The notes under the pieces: generated by a model
Databases searched by the model: none
What the model saw: the letters and a program-made list of their open reading frames with translations, nothing else
What the model was told of the DNA's origin: nothing
From: JALHVH01 sp964585685
GTDB lineage: Bacteria > Acidobacteriota > Aminicenantia > Aminicenantales > Saccharicenantaceae
Length of the DNA: 64,000 nucleotides
Direction: 5' to 3'
Assembly (NCBI GenBank): GCA_964585685.1
Contig: CAZPEP010000044.1
Coordinates: 1 to 64,000, forward strand
Shown here: one piece after another, positions 6,706 to 14,789 of the stretch
How positions within the stretch are numbered: the first letter of the stretch is position 1
Layout: each line of letters begins with the position of its first letter
Translations under genes and position numbers: made by a program

Positions 6706-9635
6706 CCCACGGAGGCGCTTCCCCGCCCCCTCCCTTCGCGTGAGGAATCCGGGCCGAAATCCCCGTTCAAAACGAACGCGGCCCAGTGGAACGGATGGGC
6801 ATATTTTGATCGCAGCATCCGGACCTTGGCAAACCTCAGGGCCGCGGCCTTGCCGTAGCCCCGCGACAGGTATTCATAGAAACCATCCATGAAATAGGCC
6901 GTAGACCTGTCCCCGATAGGCCAGAGCGTCGATACCACCGATTTTGATCCGGCATAGAAGAACATCCTTGGGAGCCCCAAAAGCCCTTCGCCTCGCTCCA
7001 GACTGCCCCGTCCCGTTTGACAGGCCGACAGGACGACGAGGTCGGCGTCCAACCTCAGGTTATAGATCTCCCGTGCCTGAAGGATCCCGTCCTCCCCGTC
7101 GTTCCGACCGACCGAGAGGATCAGGGCTGATCGAAACGGGACCTTCTCATCCAAGAGCCCATGACAAGCGAAATGGACGATCCGGTAATCCTCAAGGGCC
7201 AGCACTTTCAGGTCCTCCTCCGCGGCCCGGGTCCCAAGCAGGATGTCTTTGGACCCTTTGGGGAAATGCCCGGCGATATCCAAGACCTCTTTCTTGCTGA
7301 ACGGCAACTGGGAAAGATCGAAACCCTGTCCCTTATAGATCTCACCGACCGTCCATCCCGCCGTGGCATGCCCTTCCTTATCGACCGTCCCCGCCTTTGT
7401 CAAGGCGGGAGCGCCGAGGGCCAGAAGCGTCTTGCGCCACGGCCCAGCCGCTTTCCGGGAAAGGAAAACGAGGGAAGAAGAAGAAGGGGCATAGGATATC
7501 TCGAATCGTTCGATAAGATATCCCGAGACCGGAGCGCCGGACGGACGCAGCGTCTCGAACGGAAGGTAGTAAAGGATGCCGTCAGGGACGATAATGAGTC
7601 GTTTGAGCCCCTCGACGGGAAGGCCGGCGAGGGGCGGGAGGAGCTCGTCGGCGATCCTTTCCGCCGCGAGTCTCCCAGTAAACCCCTTCCTATCGGGAAT
7701 CGAGAGGGCCTTGAGATAGCCCCTCAAGGACCTTTCGATCACCTCTCTGGGAGGGAGATCGAAGAGCCTCACGCCGTTCTTGGTGATGAAGAACATGTAG
7801 GACCGGGCATCGCCGAGGAAGTATTCGATCAGACCCGTCTTTTCGTCCAGAAATTCGTTCCGAAGTCTTTGGATCGAATAAAGATCGGACGAGACCAAGC
7901 CCACAAGTCCGGGCTGTTCGGCTTTCATTTCGGAGATGAGCCTCAGCGATTCGTCTTCGGCGCGGCCGAGCTTCTTGAGCTTCTCGCCACGCTCCGCCTG
8001 CCTCAGGGCAGGATTGGATAACTCCAGAATGAGCGCCGAGATCTCCCTGGATATCTCTTCCTCCCTCTCCTTCAGGCCCTGCGTCAACCCGACCCGAAAA
8101 TCGATCCTGGCCTCTCCCAGGCACTCGAGAAAAGCGCGGGCTTTCGCCTTTTCGACGATGACGAACATCTCCTCGAGGCGGGTCCCGGACGGGTCCTCGT
8201 GGGAGAGCCTAAACAAAAGATTCAGAAGGCTCTCGAAGATCCCGAGCTTGTTCCTGGCAAAGCCGGCCTTGAACGTTTCCAGGAAGATCCGGCTCCTGAT
8301 CGTATCGATCACGTCCACGGATTTCTGATAATAATGGAGGGCGTTGACGAGGTCTCCCCGTTTTTCGAGACATTGACCGAGCCCAAAGTAGGATTCCCAG
8401 ACGGTATCTTTAAATAGATGAATCGCAGGAAGATCAACCGCATTTGAAAAGAGCTTTCGAGATTCGTTCAATCTATTCATTTTAAGAAAAACATTTCCTA
8501 AATTATTATATATGTTGCCAATAGCCTCTATGTTTTTTTGCTCGTTTGCCTTTGATAGTGCTAATTTAAAAAAGCTGATTGCGGTATCATATTCATTAAG
8601 ATTTATATATATCGTCCCTTTATTATTTAAAACTTCAATTTCGGTTTTGACATCTGGAGACTTGCTCAGCATGTTCAAGCATCTATTAAAATAGCCAAGA
8701 GCCTCAATAAAATCGGACCTAATGTTGCTCTGATATGCTTTCTTCTCGAGTACCACACCAATGTTGTTGTATGTTTTACATACATCAAGTGCTCGCCCAT
8801 TCTCTAAGTCAATAGACAATGAATTCTTAAAGTGAATGAGCGCGTTATCATAATCACCAAGATTCATGCTAATAAGACCAATATTGCTAACACATTCTGC
8901 TTCGGTTTGGCTGTCATTAAGCGGCCTTAAAATAAGAAGCGCCTGCTGGAAATGTCGGAGGGCCTTTGAATAGTCCGTCGATTTCCAGAAGTAGAGGCCG
9001 AGGTTGTTCAGGCATCGCCCCTGTTCGATCTTGAGGTTGAGTCTCATTGCGATTTTCAGGGCCTCTTCATTGTTCGAGAGGAAGCTCTTCAGGTCGTTCA
9101 TTTGCCAGTATGTCCCGCTCATCTGACGGAGGCACTTGGCGACGAACTCCTCGCCTTTGATCCTCCGGCCGATCGCGAGCGCTTCTGAGAACGCCTCCAG
9201 GGACCGGGGCAGGGCGTTCGAGAGACGGAGGTCCTTCCCCTGATTGTACAGCCGGATGATGTCCAGGGCCGCCCGGCTGATGAAAAGTACTCCGTCCGAG
9301 CCGGGAGTCCCGGCCTTCCGGGAGGCCTCGGAAAAGTTCCCCTCGGCCTCGCGGATTCGCCCCAGGTTCCATTGGAGAAGTCCCAGCTTCATCAGGCACG
9401 CGGCTTCGGCCGCCGTATCGTTCGCTTGCCGCGAGATCGTCAAGGCCTCTTGGAACCGGTCGATGGAACTCTCGAAATCGCCGCGGGCCCTGGCCTCTTC
9501 CCCCTTCCGGAAAGCCAGAGTGTAGGCTCCATTGTCCCGAACCCCCGGCTTGTCGGGGAGGTCCGTCCCCGTCGCGGCCGCGAACCCGGCGAGGGCCCCC
9601 GCCAGAAGAATGATGACCCTGCTTCCCCTCCGCAT
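6627..9635 (-). CDS. Secreted TPR-CHAT domain protease, copy 2
   Basis: A 1002-residue paralogue of the protein at 1329-4388, colinear through TPRs and CHAT domain. It has a signal peptide (RRGSRVIILLAGALAGFAAA), TPRs with NNLG/SNIG/NNIG turns (about 50-450), a helical linker, and a CHAT domain (about 630-960) with catalytic His825 (FACHG) and Cys872 (LSACQTG). The 47-residue His-Cys spacing is identical to copy 1. Unlike copy 1 it has no C-terminal membrane helix; it ends in a charged Ser-rich tail encoded in the 79-base overlap with the anti-sigma gene. An internal AT-rich patch (about 8400-8960) covers part of the TPR array. The promoter is at 9652-9681. Its targets are unknown. Confidence 0.85.
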   Translation of the reverse strand: MRRGSRVIILLAGALAGFAAATGTDLPDKPGVRDNGAYTLAFRKGEEARARGDFESSIDRFQEALTISRQANDTAAEAACLMKLGLLQWNLGRIREAEGNFSEASRKAGTPGSDGVLFISRAALDIIRLYNQGKDLRLSNALPRSLEAFSEALAIGRRIKGEEFVAKCLRQMSGTYWQMNDLKSFLSNNEEALKIAMRLNLKIEQGRCLNNLGLYFWKSTDYSKALRHFQQALLILRPLNDSQTEAECVSNIGLISMNLGDYDNALIHFKNSLSIDLENGRALDVCKTYNNIGVVLEKKAYQSNIRSDFIEALGYFNRCLNMLSKSPDVKTEIEVLNNKGTIYINLNEYDTAISFFKLALSKANEQKNIEAIGNIYNNLGNVFLKMNRLNESRKLFSNAVDLPAIHLFKDTVWESYFGLGQCLEKRGDLVNALHYYQKSVDVIDTIRSRIFLETFKAGFARNKLGIFESLLNLLFRLSHEDPSGTRLEEMFVIVEKAKARAFLECLGEARIDFRVGLTQGLKEREEEISREISALILELSNPALRQAERGEKLKKLGRAEDESLRLISEMKAEQPGLVGLVSSDLYSIQRLRNEFLDEKTGLIEYFLGDARSYMFFITKNGVRLFDLPPREVIERSLRGYLKALSIPDRKGFTGRLAAERIADELLPPLAGLPVEGLKRLIIVPDGILYYLPFETLRPSGAPVSGYLIERFEISYAPSSSSLVFLSRKAAGPWRKTLLALGAPALTKAGTVDKEGHATAGWTVGEIYKGQGFDLSQLPFSKKEVLDIAGHFPKGSKDILLGTRAAEEDLKVLALEDYRIVHFACHGLLDEKVPFRSALILSVGRNDGEDGILQAREIYNLRLDADLVVLSACQTGRGSLERGEGLLGLPRMFFYAGSKSVVSTLWPIGDRSTAYFMDGFYEYLSRGYGKAAALRFAKVRMLRSKYAHPFHWAAFVLNGDFGPDSSREGRGRGSASVGQRSREKASNFDSPIFPSESSASTDQ

Positions 9636-9651
9636 TGAAAAATTCCAAATC

Positions 9652-9681
9652 TATATAATATGAGACCGTCCGGGATGTCAA
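9652..9681 (-). promoter_or_regulatory. Promoter of TPR-CHAT protein 2
   Basis: On the minus strand a perfect TTGACA (9681 down to 9676) is followed by an AT-rich -10 region: TATTAT after 15 bases or TATATA after 18 bases. The gene starts at 9635, so the leader is short (about 10-15 bases). It is back to back with the promoter of the gene at 9766. Confidence 0.5.
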
Positions 9682-9715
9682 TTTTATCTCATTCCCTGAA
9701 AACCTACCCGTTTCA

Positions 9716-9743
9716 TTGACTTTTCTCCGTTCCGGCCTATACT
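9716..9743 (+). promoter_or_regulatory. Promoter of the DUF6599-like gene
   Basis: TTGACT (9716-9721), a 16-base spacer, TATACT (9738-9743). The ATG at 9766 lies 22 bases past the -10 box, so the leader is about 15 bases and lacks a convincing Shine-Dalgarno sequence. Confidence 0.5.
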
Positions 9744-9765
9744 TGTTTCCGGCCTGACCCCTACA

Positions 9766-10722
9766 ATGAGACGTGCAACGATCCTGGCTGCGGCGGCGAT
9801 CCTCCTGATCGTTGGACCTCTGTCCGCCCAGGCGAAAAGGACGCGGACGGCCGGGAAGCGATTGGTCGCCACCGTCCCTTTATCGTTCAAGTTCACGGGT
9901 TGGGTGTCCGGCGCACCGGCCAAAAAGCTGACGGGCAAGGCTCTTGTCGCTTATCTCGGCGGGGCCGCCGATGTGGCCCTGCAGTACGGAGTCAAGGACG
10001 TTTCCGTCCACCGCTTCAGGCCGGCGGCCCGCACGAAGAAGACCGCTGGCCGGGAATTCACCCTCGAGCTGTTCCGGATGGATTCAGCCGCCGACGCTTT
10101 TGGCCTTTTCTCTCTCGGGCGCCGGAACGCGGACCGAGCGTCGGCCGCCGTGGCCGCGCCGAACGTAACCGGGCCGGACAGGGCCGCTTTCGTCAAAGGT
10201 TACGTCTATGTCAATATCCGGACAAAGGGGTGCGAGGAGGTCGATGTTGAGAAGATCGCGGCCGCCGCGGCCAAACGGATCGGTCTTCCCGCGGACCCGC
10301 CCCCGCCCGGAATCGCTGGACTCCCCAGGTCGAACATCGTCCCGGGAAGCGAGCGCTACATCCGGGGGAATATCACGGCCGGGGCCGAATCTCCGCTCTT
10401 GAACAGGGATTTCTGGGGATTCCGGACGGGGACGAGCCGGGCCTTCACGGCCCGCTACAGGCCCAAGGACAGTAAGCTCATCGTCGTGGAATTCGTCGAA
10501 TTGCCTGAGGGCCTCGCCCGAAGCGCCCTCGAGCTCTTCAAGGAATATCTGGAGGACGTCCGGGAAGAGGGCGGCGTCGTGACCGGCGCCGATGTCGCCG
10601 GAGGCGTCTGTCTCTTCGGCGTGTCCGGGAAGACCGCCGCTCTGATCATCGGAGAGCCGGACCCGGGGATCGCGCGGGCCCGCCTTTCGGAAGCTCTGGC
10701 CGAACCCGGGGACCGGAAATGA
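9766..10722 (+). CDS. Secreted DUF6599-like protein
   Basis: A 318-residue exported protein with a signal peptide (MRRATILAAAAILLIVGPLSAQA). The mature region carries the segment GGAADVALQYGVKDVSVHRF and a second alpha/beta half near 190-310. This pattern resembles DUF6599, a family of unknown function seen in Acidobacteriota-type genomes; I am only moderately sure of the family. No catalytic motif, lipobox or membrane segment is visible after the signal. It is divergent from the CHAT gene and probably monocistronic, because the next gene is convergent. Confidence 0.6.
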   Translation: MRRATILAAAAILLIVGPLSAQAKRTRTAGKRLVATVPLSFKFTGWVSGAPAKKLTGKALVAYLGGAADVALQYGVKDVSVHRFRPAARTKKTAGREFTLELFRMDSAADAFGLFSLGRRNADRASAAVAAPNVTGPDRAAFVKGYVYVNIRTKGCEEVDVEKIAAAAAKRIGLPADPPPPGIAGLPRSNIVPGSERYIRGNITAGAESPLLNRDFWGFRTGTSRAFTARYRPKDSKLIVVEFVELPEGLARSALELFKEYLEDVREEGGVVTGADVAGGVCLFGVSGKTAALIIGEPDPGIARARLSEALAEPGDRK

Positions 10723-10744
10723 TTTTTTAGAGCGGCGCGGCCGG

Positions 10745-11209
10745 TCAAACAGGAGATGTCAGCGCCGAGAACGTAAAGTCCCTATAGTGTTCAAGGATGT
10801 CCAGGATGAGGGCCTCCTTGGTGATCTTCATGATCTCCCCAGGGGAAAGTTCCTTCATGAACTCCATGGCCCTCTCTTCCAAGACGGCGGACTTCGACTT
10901 TCTTCCTCTGAGAACGAGCCCAAGCTTGAGTTCGTAGGCGTTCTTCGGAAGGACGACCCGATAGTGGAGGTTGTCCGTGTTCGAGCCGGGAAAGCTCAGT
11001 TCGAAGTTGATGGAACGGCCCTTGTCTTCGCGGAAACGGACCTTGACGCCGTAATCCCGCATCTCTTCCTTAAGGCTTTCGAAGGCCGGTTCAGCGATGA
11101 ATTCGCAGAACTGGGCGAAGCTCTCCAAGGTATCGGCCTTGGCCTTCTCTATGAGCTTAAAGGCATCGAAGTGCTTTCTTAGCTCGTCCTTCCAGGTTTC
11201 TCCGGACAT
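10745..11209 (-). CDS. Conserved-looking protein of unknown function
   Basis: A 154-residue soluble protein, predicted alpha/beta, with no signal peptide, membrane segment or recognised motif. The N-terminal half is helical and charged (residues about 1-50), the middle looks like beta strands (VKVRFREDKGRSINFELSF) and the end is helical. GGAAGG sits 4 bases before the ATG. A GC-rich palindrome followed by a T/C-rich tract (about 11270-11291, minus sense) separates it from the upstream GT9 gene, so it is probably transcribed alone. I cannot assign a function. Reading-frame integrity and codon use resemble its neighbours. Confidence 0.5.
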   Translation of the reverse strand: MSGETWKDELRKHFDAFKLIEKAKADTLESFAQFCEFIAEPAFESLKEEMRDYGVKVRFREDKGRSINFELSFPGSNTDNLHYRVVLPKNAYELKLGLVLRGRKSKSAVLEERAMEFMKELSPGEIMKITKEALILDILEHYRDFTFSALTSPV

Positions 11210-11261
11210 GGGCCCTTCCGTTTCCTAAGATATACGAATGATAGCACACTCCGGGACGGAG

Positions 11262-11291
11262 TTTAAGGAGAAAGAACCCCCCGGGGGGGTT
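11262..11291 (-). terminator. Possible terminator of the GT9 gene
   Basis: In minus-strand sense, AACCCCCC paired with GGGGGGTT forms a very GC-rich palindrome (11275-11291), followed by the pyrimidine tract TCTTTCTCCTTAAA. It lies about 140 bases beyond the GT9 stop at 11429. Confidence 0.35.
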
Positions 11292-11428
11292 GGTGCCGGC
11301 TGATGTCAGCAAAAGGGGGGTGATGATTGAAAATTTGAGGGAGCCCTCTCCAGCCGGCCAAAGAGAGCCATTCCCATTATATCAGAGCCGAAGGCGAACG
11401 CAAGAAGAAACGCAGGATATTTTTGTTG

Positions 11429-12376
11429 TTAATAAATTTCGCCGCTTTCGCGGAGTGCCCCCCAAACAACTTCCGCGTCGAGGTTCGAAAGGGCGCGAGC
11501 GGCTAGCACACGGGTCCGGCCGAAAGGTTCCCAAGCGGGGATGTTCTCTTCGAGGAAGAGGGCCGTCACGCGCGCGCCGCATGCCGCCGCCAGATGGGTG
11601 ATCCCCGAATCGTTTCCCAGATAAAGTGGGGCCTCAGCCAGGAGCCCCGCGAGCCCGAGGATCGACGGCCTCCGCGCCCAGGTCCAGCCGTGCGGGAGAG
11701 CCCCCCCCGCGAGGCGCCCGGCGATCGCGGGCCGTTCCTCCGCTTCCCCTGTGACGAAAACGCCGGGGATCCCTGCGTCCGCCAGCCGGCGGGCGATCTC
11801 AAGGAAATTTACGAAAGGCCAAAGCTTGGCCCTGCCCCCGCTTCCCGGATGGACGACGGCGAACCGGCCTCCGCTAGGCAGATCGGTCCGGAGCCCGGCG
11901 CGCGCCGCGGTCATCCCTCCTTTCTTCGATCGAAGCCGGGAACACTCGTCAAAATCGGGCACGATCCCGTCCGGAAGAGGAAATCCGGATTCGGTGACCG
12001 CGAAAAATCGTCGGCTGATTGAAACGGAATGGGGAGGGGTCGGCGCGGTGAAAAGGACCGTTCGGGCTCCCCGCGACTTCAATTCCCCTTCCATTTCGGG
12101 CGGGGGCGGCTTCTGCATCCAGCCGACGGCGAGGGACAACTCCGGCCGGGGGCCTGACGGCGGAAAGCCCGCGTCCGCGAAAAGCGCCGAGGCCTCACGG
12201 CCCTCCACCGGGACTATCCCGTCCGTAATCCCGGCATCGAGGAACAGCCCCCCGTACTCTCCCCTGCACAGGAGCGCAAATCGGCGCCCCGGCATAGTCC
12301 GGCGCACGTAGGTCATCGAGGGCAGGGCGACGAGAAGGTCGCCCAGGCCTCCCAGGCGGATCAGGAGAACATCCAT
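11429..12376 (-). CDS. Glycosyltransferase family 9 (heptosyltransferase-like)
   Basis: A 315-residue GT9 enzyme of the GT-B fold, the family of ADP-heptose:LPS heptosyltransferases. The N-terminus has the family start MDVLLIRLGGLGDLLVALPS. The C-terminal half has the HPGSGG donor-site loop (about 195-200) and LGNDSGITHLAAACGA near 255. It should add a sugar, probably a heptose, to a lipid or surface glycan core at the inner face of the cytoplasmic membrane. The start at 12376 is chosen because the family N-terminus begins there; a longer in-frame start at 12541 would add 55 low-complexity residues encoded in the hairpin-rich intergenic DNA. A second GT9 lies at 54697. Confidence 0.82.
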   Translation of the reverse strand: MDVLLIRLGGLGDLLVALPSMTYVRRTMPGRRFALLCRGEYGGLFLDAGITDGIVPVEGREASALFADAGFPPSGPRPELSLAVGWMQKPPPPEMEGELKSRGARTVLFTAPTPPHSVSISRRFFAVTESGFPLPDGIVPDFDECSRLRSKKGGMTAARAGLRTDLPSGGRFAVVHPGSGGRAKLWPFVNFLEIARRLADAGIPGVFVTGEAEERPAIAGRLAGGALPHGWTWARRPSILGLAGLLAEAPLYLGNDSGITHLAAACGARVTALFLEENIPAWEPFGRTRVLAARALSNLDAEVVWGALRESGEIY

Positions 12377-12424
12377 GGCGCCCTTAGATTGGGCAAAACG
12401 GCGGCCGAAGTCAATCCCTTGACT

Positions 12425-12486
12425 CCCCGGCATGAATGCCGGGGCCGGGCTTCCCAGTCCCGGTCCTGGCAAGGCAGGGACCGGGG
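12425..12486. repeat. Two adjacent GC-rich palindromes
   Basis: CCCCGGCAT-GA-ATGCCGGGG (12425-12444) is a perfect 9-base stem. It is followed by CCCGGTCC (12459-12466) paired with GGACCGGG (12479-12486). They lie in the 245-base divergent gap between the GT9 and flippase-like genes. Neither has a T-tract, so a REP-like dispersed repeat or regulatory structure is more likely than a terminator. Confidence 0.45.
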
Positions 12487-12621
12487 CTTGTTCGGGGTTA
12501 ACCCTGAGCCTCGCTACGCGCTTCGCGTTCCCGCCCTTCATGGCGGGGTAGCGTCGGCGAACGGGTCAAGAGGCCGGCCGCGTTCGTTGAACAGGCCACT
12601 TTTTGCGGTTCCCGCCGATTT

Positions 12622-13608
12622 ATGATAAGAATTGTCCCGATGAATTTACTCCCCGAACGCAGGCCGCCGTCGCAGAGGCGCACTCTCCTCCTGGTTCTCA
12701 AAGTGTTTTTCAGCGTCTCCATCCTCTCCCTCATTCTCATTTATAAGGCACCGGTCCGGGACATCCTGGGAGTCTTATGGTCGGTCGGCCTCGGCTGGCT
12801 TGCCATGGCCTTTTCGCTCCACTCCATCGGGATCTTCGCGAGCGCTTATCGATGGCAGATCCTGGCCCGGGCCCAGGGGGACGAGATCCCCCTCGGCTAC
12901 CTCATGAGATCCTACCTGGTAGGGACGTTCTTCAGCAATTTCCTTCCGTCGAGCTTCGGGGGCGATATCGTGCGCATCTGGGACGGCTCTCGGTACTCTC
13001 GGTCCCTGGTCCGGGCGTCGGCAGTCGTCGTCGTCGAACGGGCCACCGGGATCATCGTTCTGTTCCTCTTCGCTCTCATCGGCTCGCTCTTCAGGCTGGA
13101 CATGGCCAATGACGTCCCGATCATATGGGCGGCGCTCGTCCTGGGGCTCGCCGGCTTGGCCCTAGCGGCCCTGTTCTTCACGCCCTTCGCGGAACGCCTC
13201 ATCCGGGGGCTCCCCGGCGGAAAATTCCTCAGGGCCCCGAAAGAAAAGGTCCTCGCCTTCCGCACGATCATCCTCGATTATCGGCACCATAAAGGCCCGT
13301 TCCTCCGGGCCACTTTCTGGGCTTTGGTCCTCCAGGCCAACGTCGTGCTCTATTTCTTCCTTATCGGCAAGGCCTTCCGGCTCGATATCGGGTTCCCGGA
13401 CTACTTCATTTTCGTTCCCATCGTCCTCCTCGTCCAAGCCATCCCCGTGACCATCAACGGCCTGGGCCTCCGGGAGGGATCGACCGTCGAGATCTTCAGG
13501 TTCTACCTCATCCCCGCGGGGACGGCCGTCGCCTTCTCGCTCGTGGACGTGGGCTTCCGGCTGGTCCTGGGGGCGGTCGGCGGGATCATCTACGCTTTCA
13601 GGAAATGA
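12622..13608 (+). CDS. Flippase-like membrane protein (LPG synthase transmembrane family, UPF0104)
   Basis: A 328-residue polytopic membrane protein with about eight hydrophobic helices. It matches the lysylphosphatidylglycerol-synthase transmembrane/YbhN/AglD family, visible in SYLVGTFFSNFLPSSFGGD (about 94-112), the VVVERATG segment (about 135-142) and INGLGLREGS near 285. Members without the C-terminal aminoacyltransferase domain are associated with lipid or glycolipid translocation; this one also lacks that domain. The ATG at 12640 is an alternative start, because the bases at 12621-12626 (TATGAT) could be a -10 box. The stop overlaps the EnvC-like gene by 4 bases (ATGA), so the two are coupled. 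Confidence 0.8.
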   Translation: MIRIVPMNLLPERRPPSQRRTLLLVLKVFFSVSILSLILIYKAPVRDILGVLWSVGLGWLAMAFSLHSIGIFASAYRWQILARAQGDEIPLGYLMRSYLVGTFFSNFLPSSFGGDIVRIWDGSRYSRSLVRASAVVVVERATGIIVLFLFALIGSLFRLDMANDVPIIWAALVLGLAGLALAALFFTPFAERLIRGLPGGKFLRAPKEKVLAFRTIILDYRHHKGPFLRATFWALVLQANVVLYFFLIGKAFRLDIGFPDYFIFVPIVLLVQAIPVTINGLGLREGSTVEIFRFYLIPAGTAVAFSLVDVGFRLVLGAVGGIIYAFRK

Positions 13609-14768
13609 ACGCGCGCCTCCCCTTCCAGGCTCTCGGCCTCGGCCTCCTCGTCATCGTCGCAAACTCAGCGCCTGCTCTCCAGCGGGACGTCTCCGACTTC
13701 GAGACCCGCATCGCAAAGATAAACGCGCAGATCCGAGACCTCCAAGCAAAACTCGCAGACGAGGAGAAGAAGGAATCGTCCATCCTGTCCGCGCTCGAGC
13801 GAATCGGCCTCAGGAAGCGGCTGATCCGCGCGGAACTGGCGGCCGGCGCCGTCTCCGTCGAACGGACGGACGGCGAACTCGAGGCCCTCAGGAAGGAGAT
13901 CGTGTTCCGGCGGATCGCGCTCGAGTCGGAGAGGCGTTCGGTCGAGAGAACCCTGGTGACGCTTTACAAGTTCGGGCGGTTCGACCTCCTTCAATTCATC
14001 CTGCGGTCCGATAACATCGAGGCGGTCCTTGCTGAGAGCAAGAGCTTGGCCTACCTCGCCCGCCACCGGAACGACGTCGTCGCGGGTTACTTGGCCTCCC
14101 TCTTCGAGCTGGGCGCGGCCGAAGCCAAGCTGGAAGCCAAGAAGGGCGAGATCACCGGCCTCCTCCGGACAGCAGGAGAGAAAAAGAAAGAGCTTGAGGC
14201 CGAGGAACGGAAAAACCGCGAGCTCGTTGCCGGCATCCAGCGCCACAAGAGGTCCTACGCCCAGGCCCTCGAGGAGCTCGCGGAAAGCGGCCTTCAGCTC
14301 CAGGCCCTGATGAAGAGGATCGTTGACGAAAAGTACGAACTCCCCTACCCGTTCGTCCCCCTCTATGAGAGGATGGGGAAGCTCGCCTGGCCCGTTTCGG
14401 GAAGGATCATCACCCCCTTCGGGCCTCAGAAAAACGCCAGGTTCAACACGATCACCACGAATAACGGCGTTGAGATCTCCCCGAAGAAGGAGAGCGCCCC
14501 CGTTCTGGCCGTCCATCCGGGCCGGGTCGTCTACGTGGACGCCTTCGAGGGGTACGGCAACCTGATCATCGTCGACCACGGCCTGACCTATTACACCCTC
14601 TACGGCCACTGTTCCGAGTTCCTGGCCGCCAAGGGGGACGCCGTCCAGGCGGGGCAACCCATCGCCCTGTCCGGGGATTCAGGTTCCCTCAAGGGGGAAT
14701 GCCTCTATTTCGAGATCCGGTTCAGGACGAAGGCCCTCGATCCCTTGAAATGGCTCAAGCGAAAGTGA
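13605..14768 (+). CDS. EnvC-like murein hydrolase activator (degenerate LytM domain)
   Basis: A 387-residue exported protein: signal peptide (about 1-24), a long coiled coil (about 28-245), and a C-terminal M23/LytM domain (about 260-385). The zinc-binding residues of active M23 peptidases are missing: the HxGxD motif is NNGVE (Asn286, Glu290) and the final HxH is Cys366-Leu-Tyr368. EnvC is likewise degenerate and works by activating cell-wall amidases during septum splitting, so an activator role fits better than peptidase activity. It is followed by CtpA-like and YibQ-like genes; the envC-yibQ order is conserved in proteobacteria. Its TGA stop forms part of an extended -10 promoter for the next gene. 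Confidence 0.82.
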   Translation: MNARLPFQALGLGLLVIVANSAPALQRDVSDFETRIAKINAQIRDLQAKLADEEKKESSILSALERIGLRKRLIRAELAAGAVSVERTDGELEALRKEIVFRRIALESERRSVERTLVTLYKFGRFDLLQFILRSDNIEAVLAESKSLAYLARHRNDVVAGYLASLFELGAAEAKLEAKKGEITGLLRTAGEKKKELEAEERKNRELVAGIQRHKRSYAQALEELAESGLQLQALMKRIVDEKYELPYPFVPLYERMGKLAWPVSGRIITPFGPQKNARFNTITTNNGVEISPKKESAPVLAVHPGRVVYVDAFEGYGNLIIVDHGLTYYTLYGHCSEFLAAKGDAVQAGQPIALSGDSGSLKGECLYFEIRFRTKALDPLKWLKRK

Positions 14769-14774
14769 TATAAT
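14766..14774 (+). promoter_or_regulatory. Extended -10 promoter overlapping the EnvC-like stop codon
   Basis: TGATATAAT is an extended -10 element (TGn plus a perfect TATAAT at 14769-14774). Its TG comes from the TGA stop of the upstream gene (14766-14768). The next start codon is at 14790, giving a predicted leader of about 9 bases. I see no good -35 box. Confidence 0.4.
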
Positions 14775-14789
14775 GTATTGTTTGAAACC

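Noticed and set aside
1329..9635. CHAT proteins as part of a type III-E CRISPR (gRAMP/TPR-CHAT) system or a gasdermin defence pair
   Set aside because: There is no CRISPR array, Cas7-11-like protein or gasdermin-like protein nearby, and both CHAT proteins carry N-terminal export signals, unlike cytoplasmic defence proteases.
12377..12541. N-terminal extension of the GT9 protein to 12541
   Set aside because: The added 55 residues are Pro/Gly/Ala-rich, encoded by the palindromic intergenic DNA, and precede the conserved family N-terminus at 12376.
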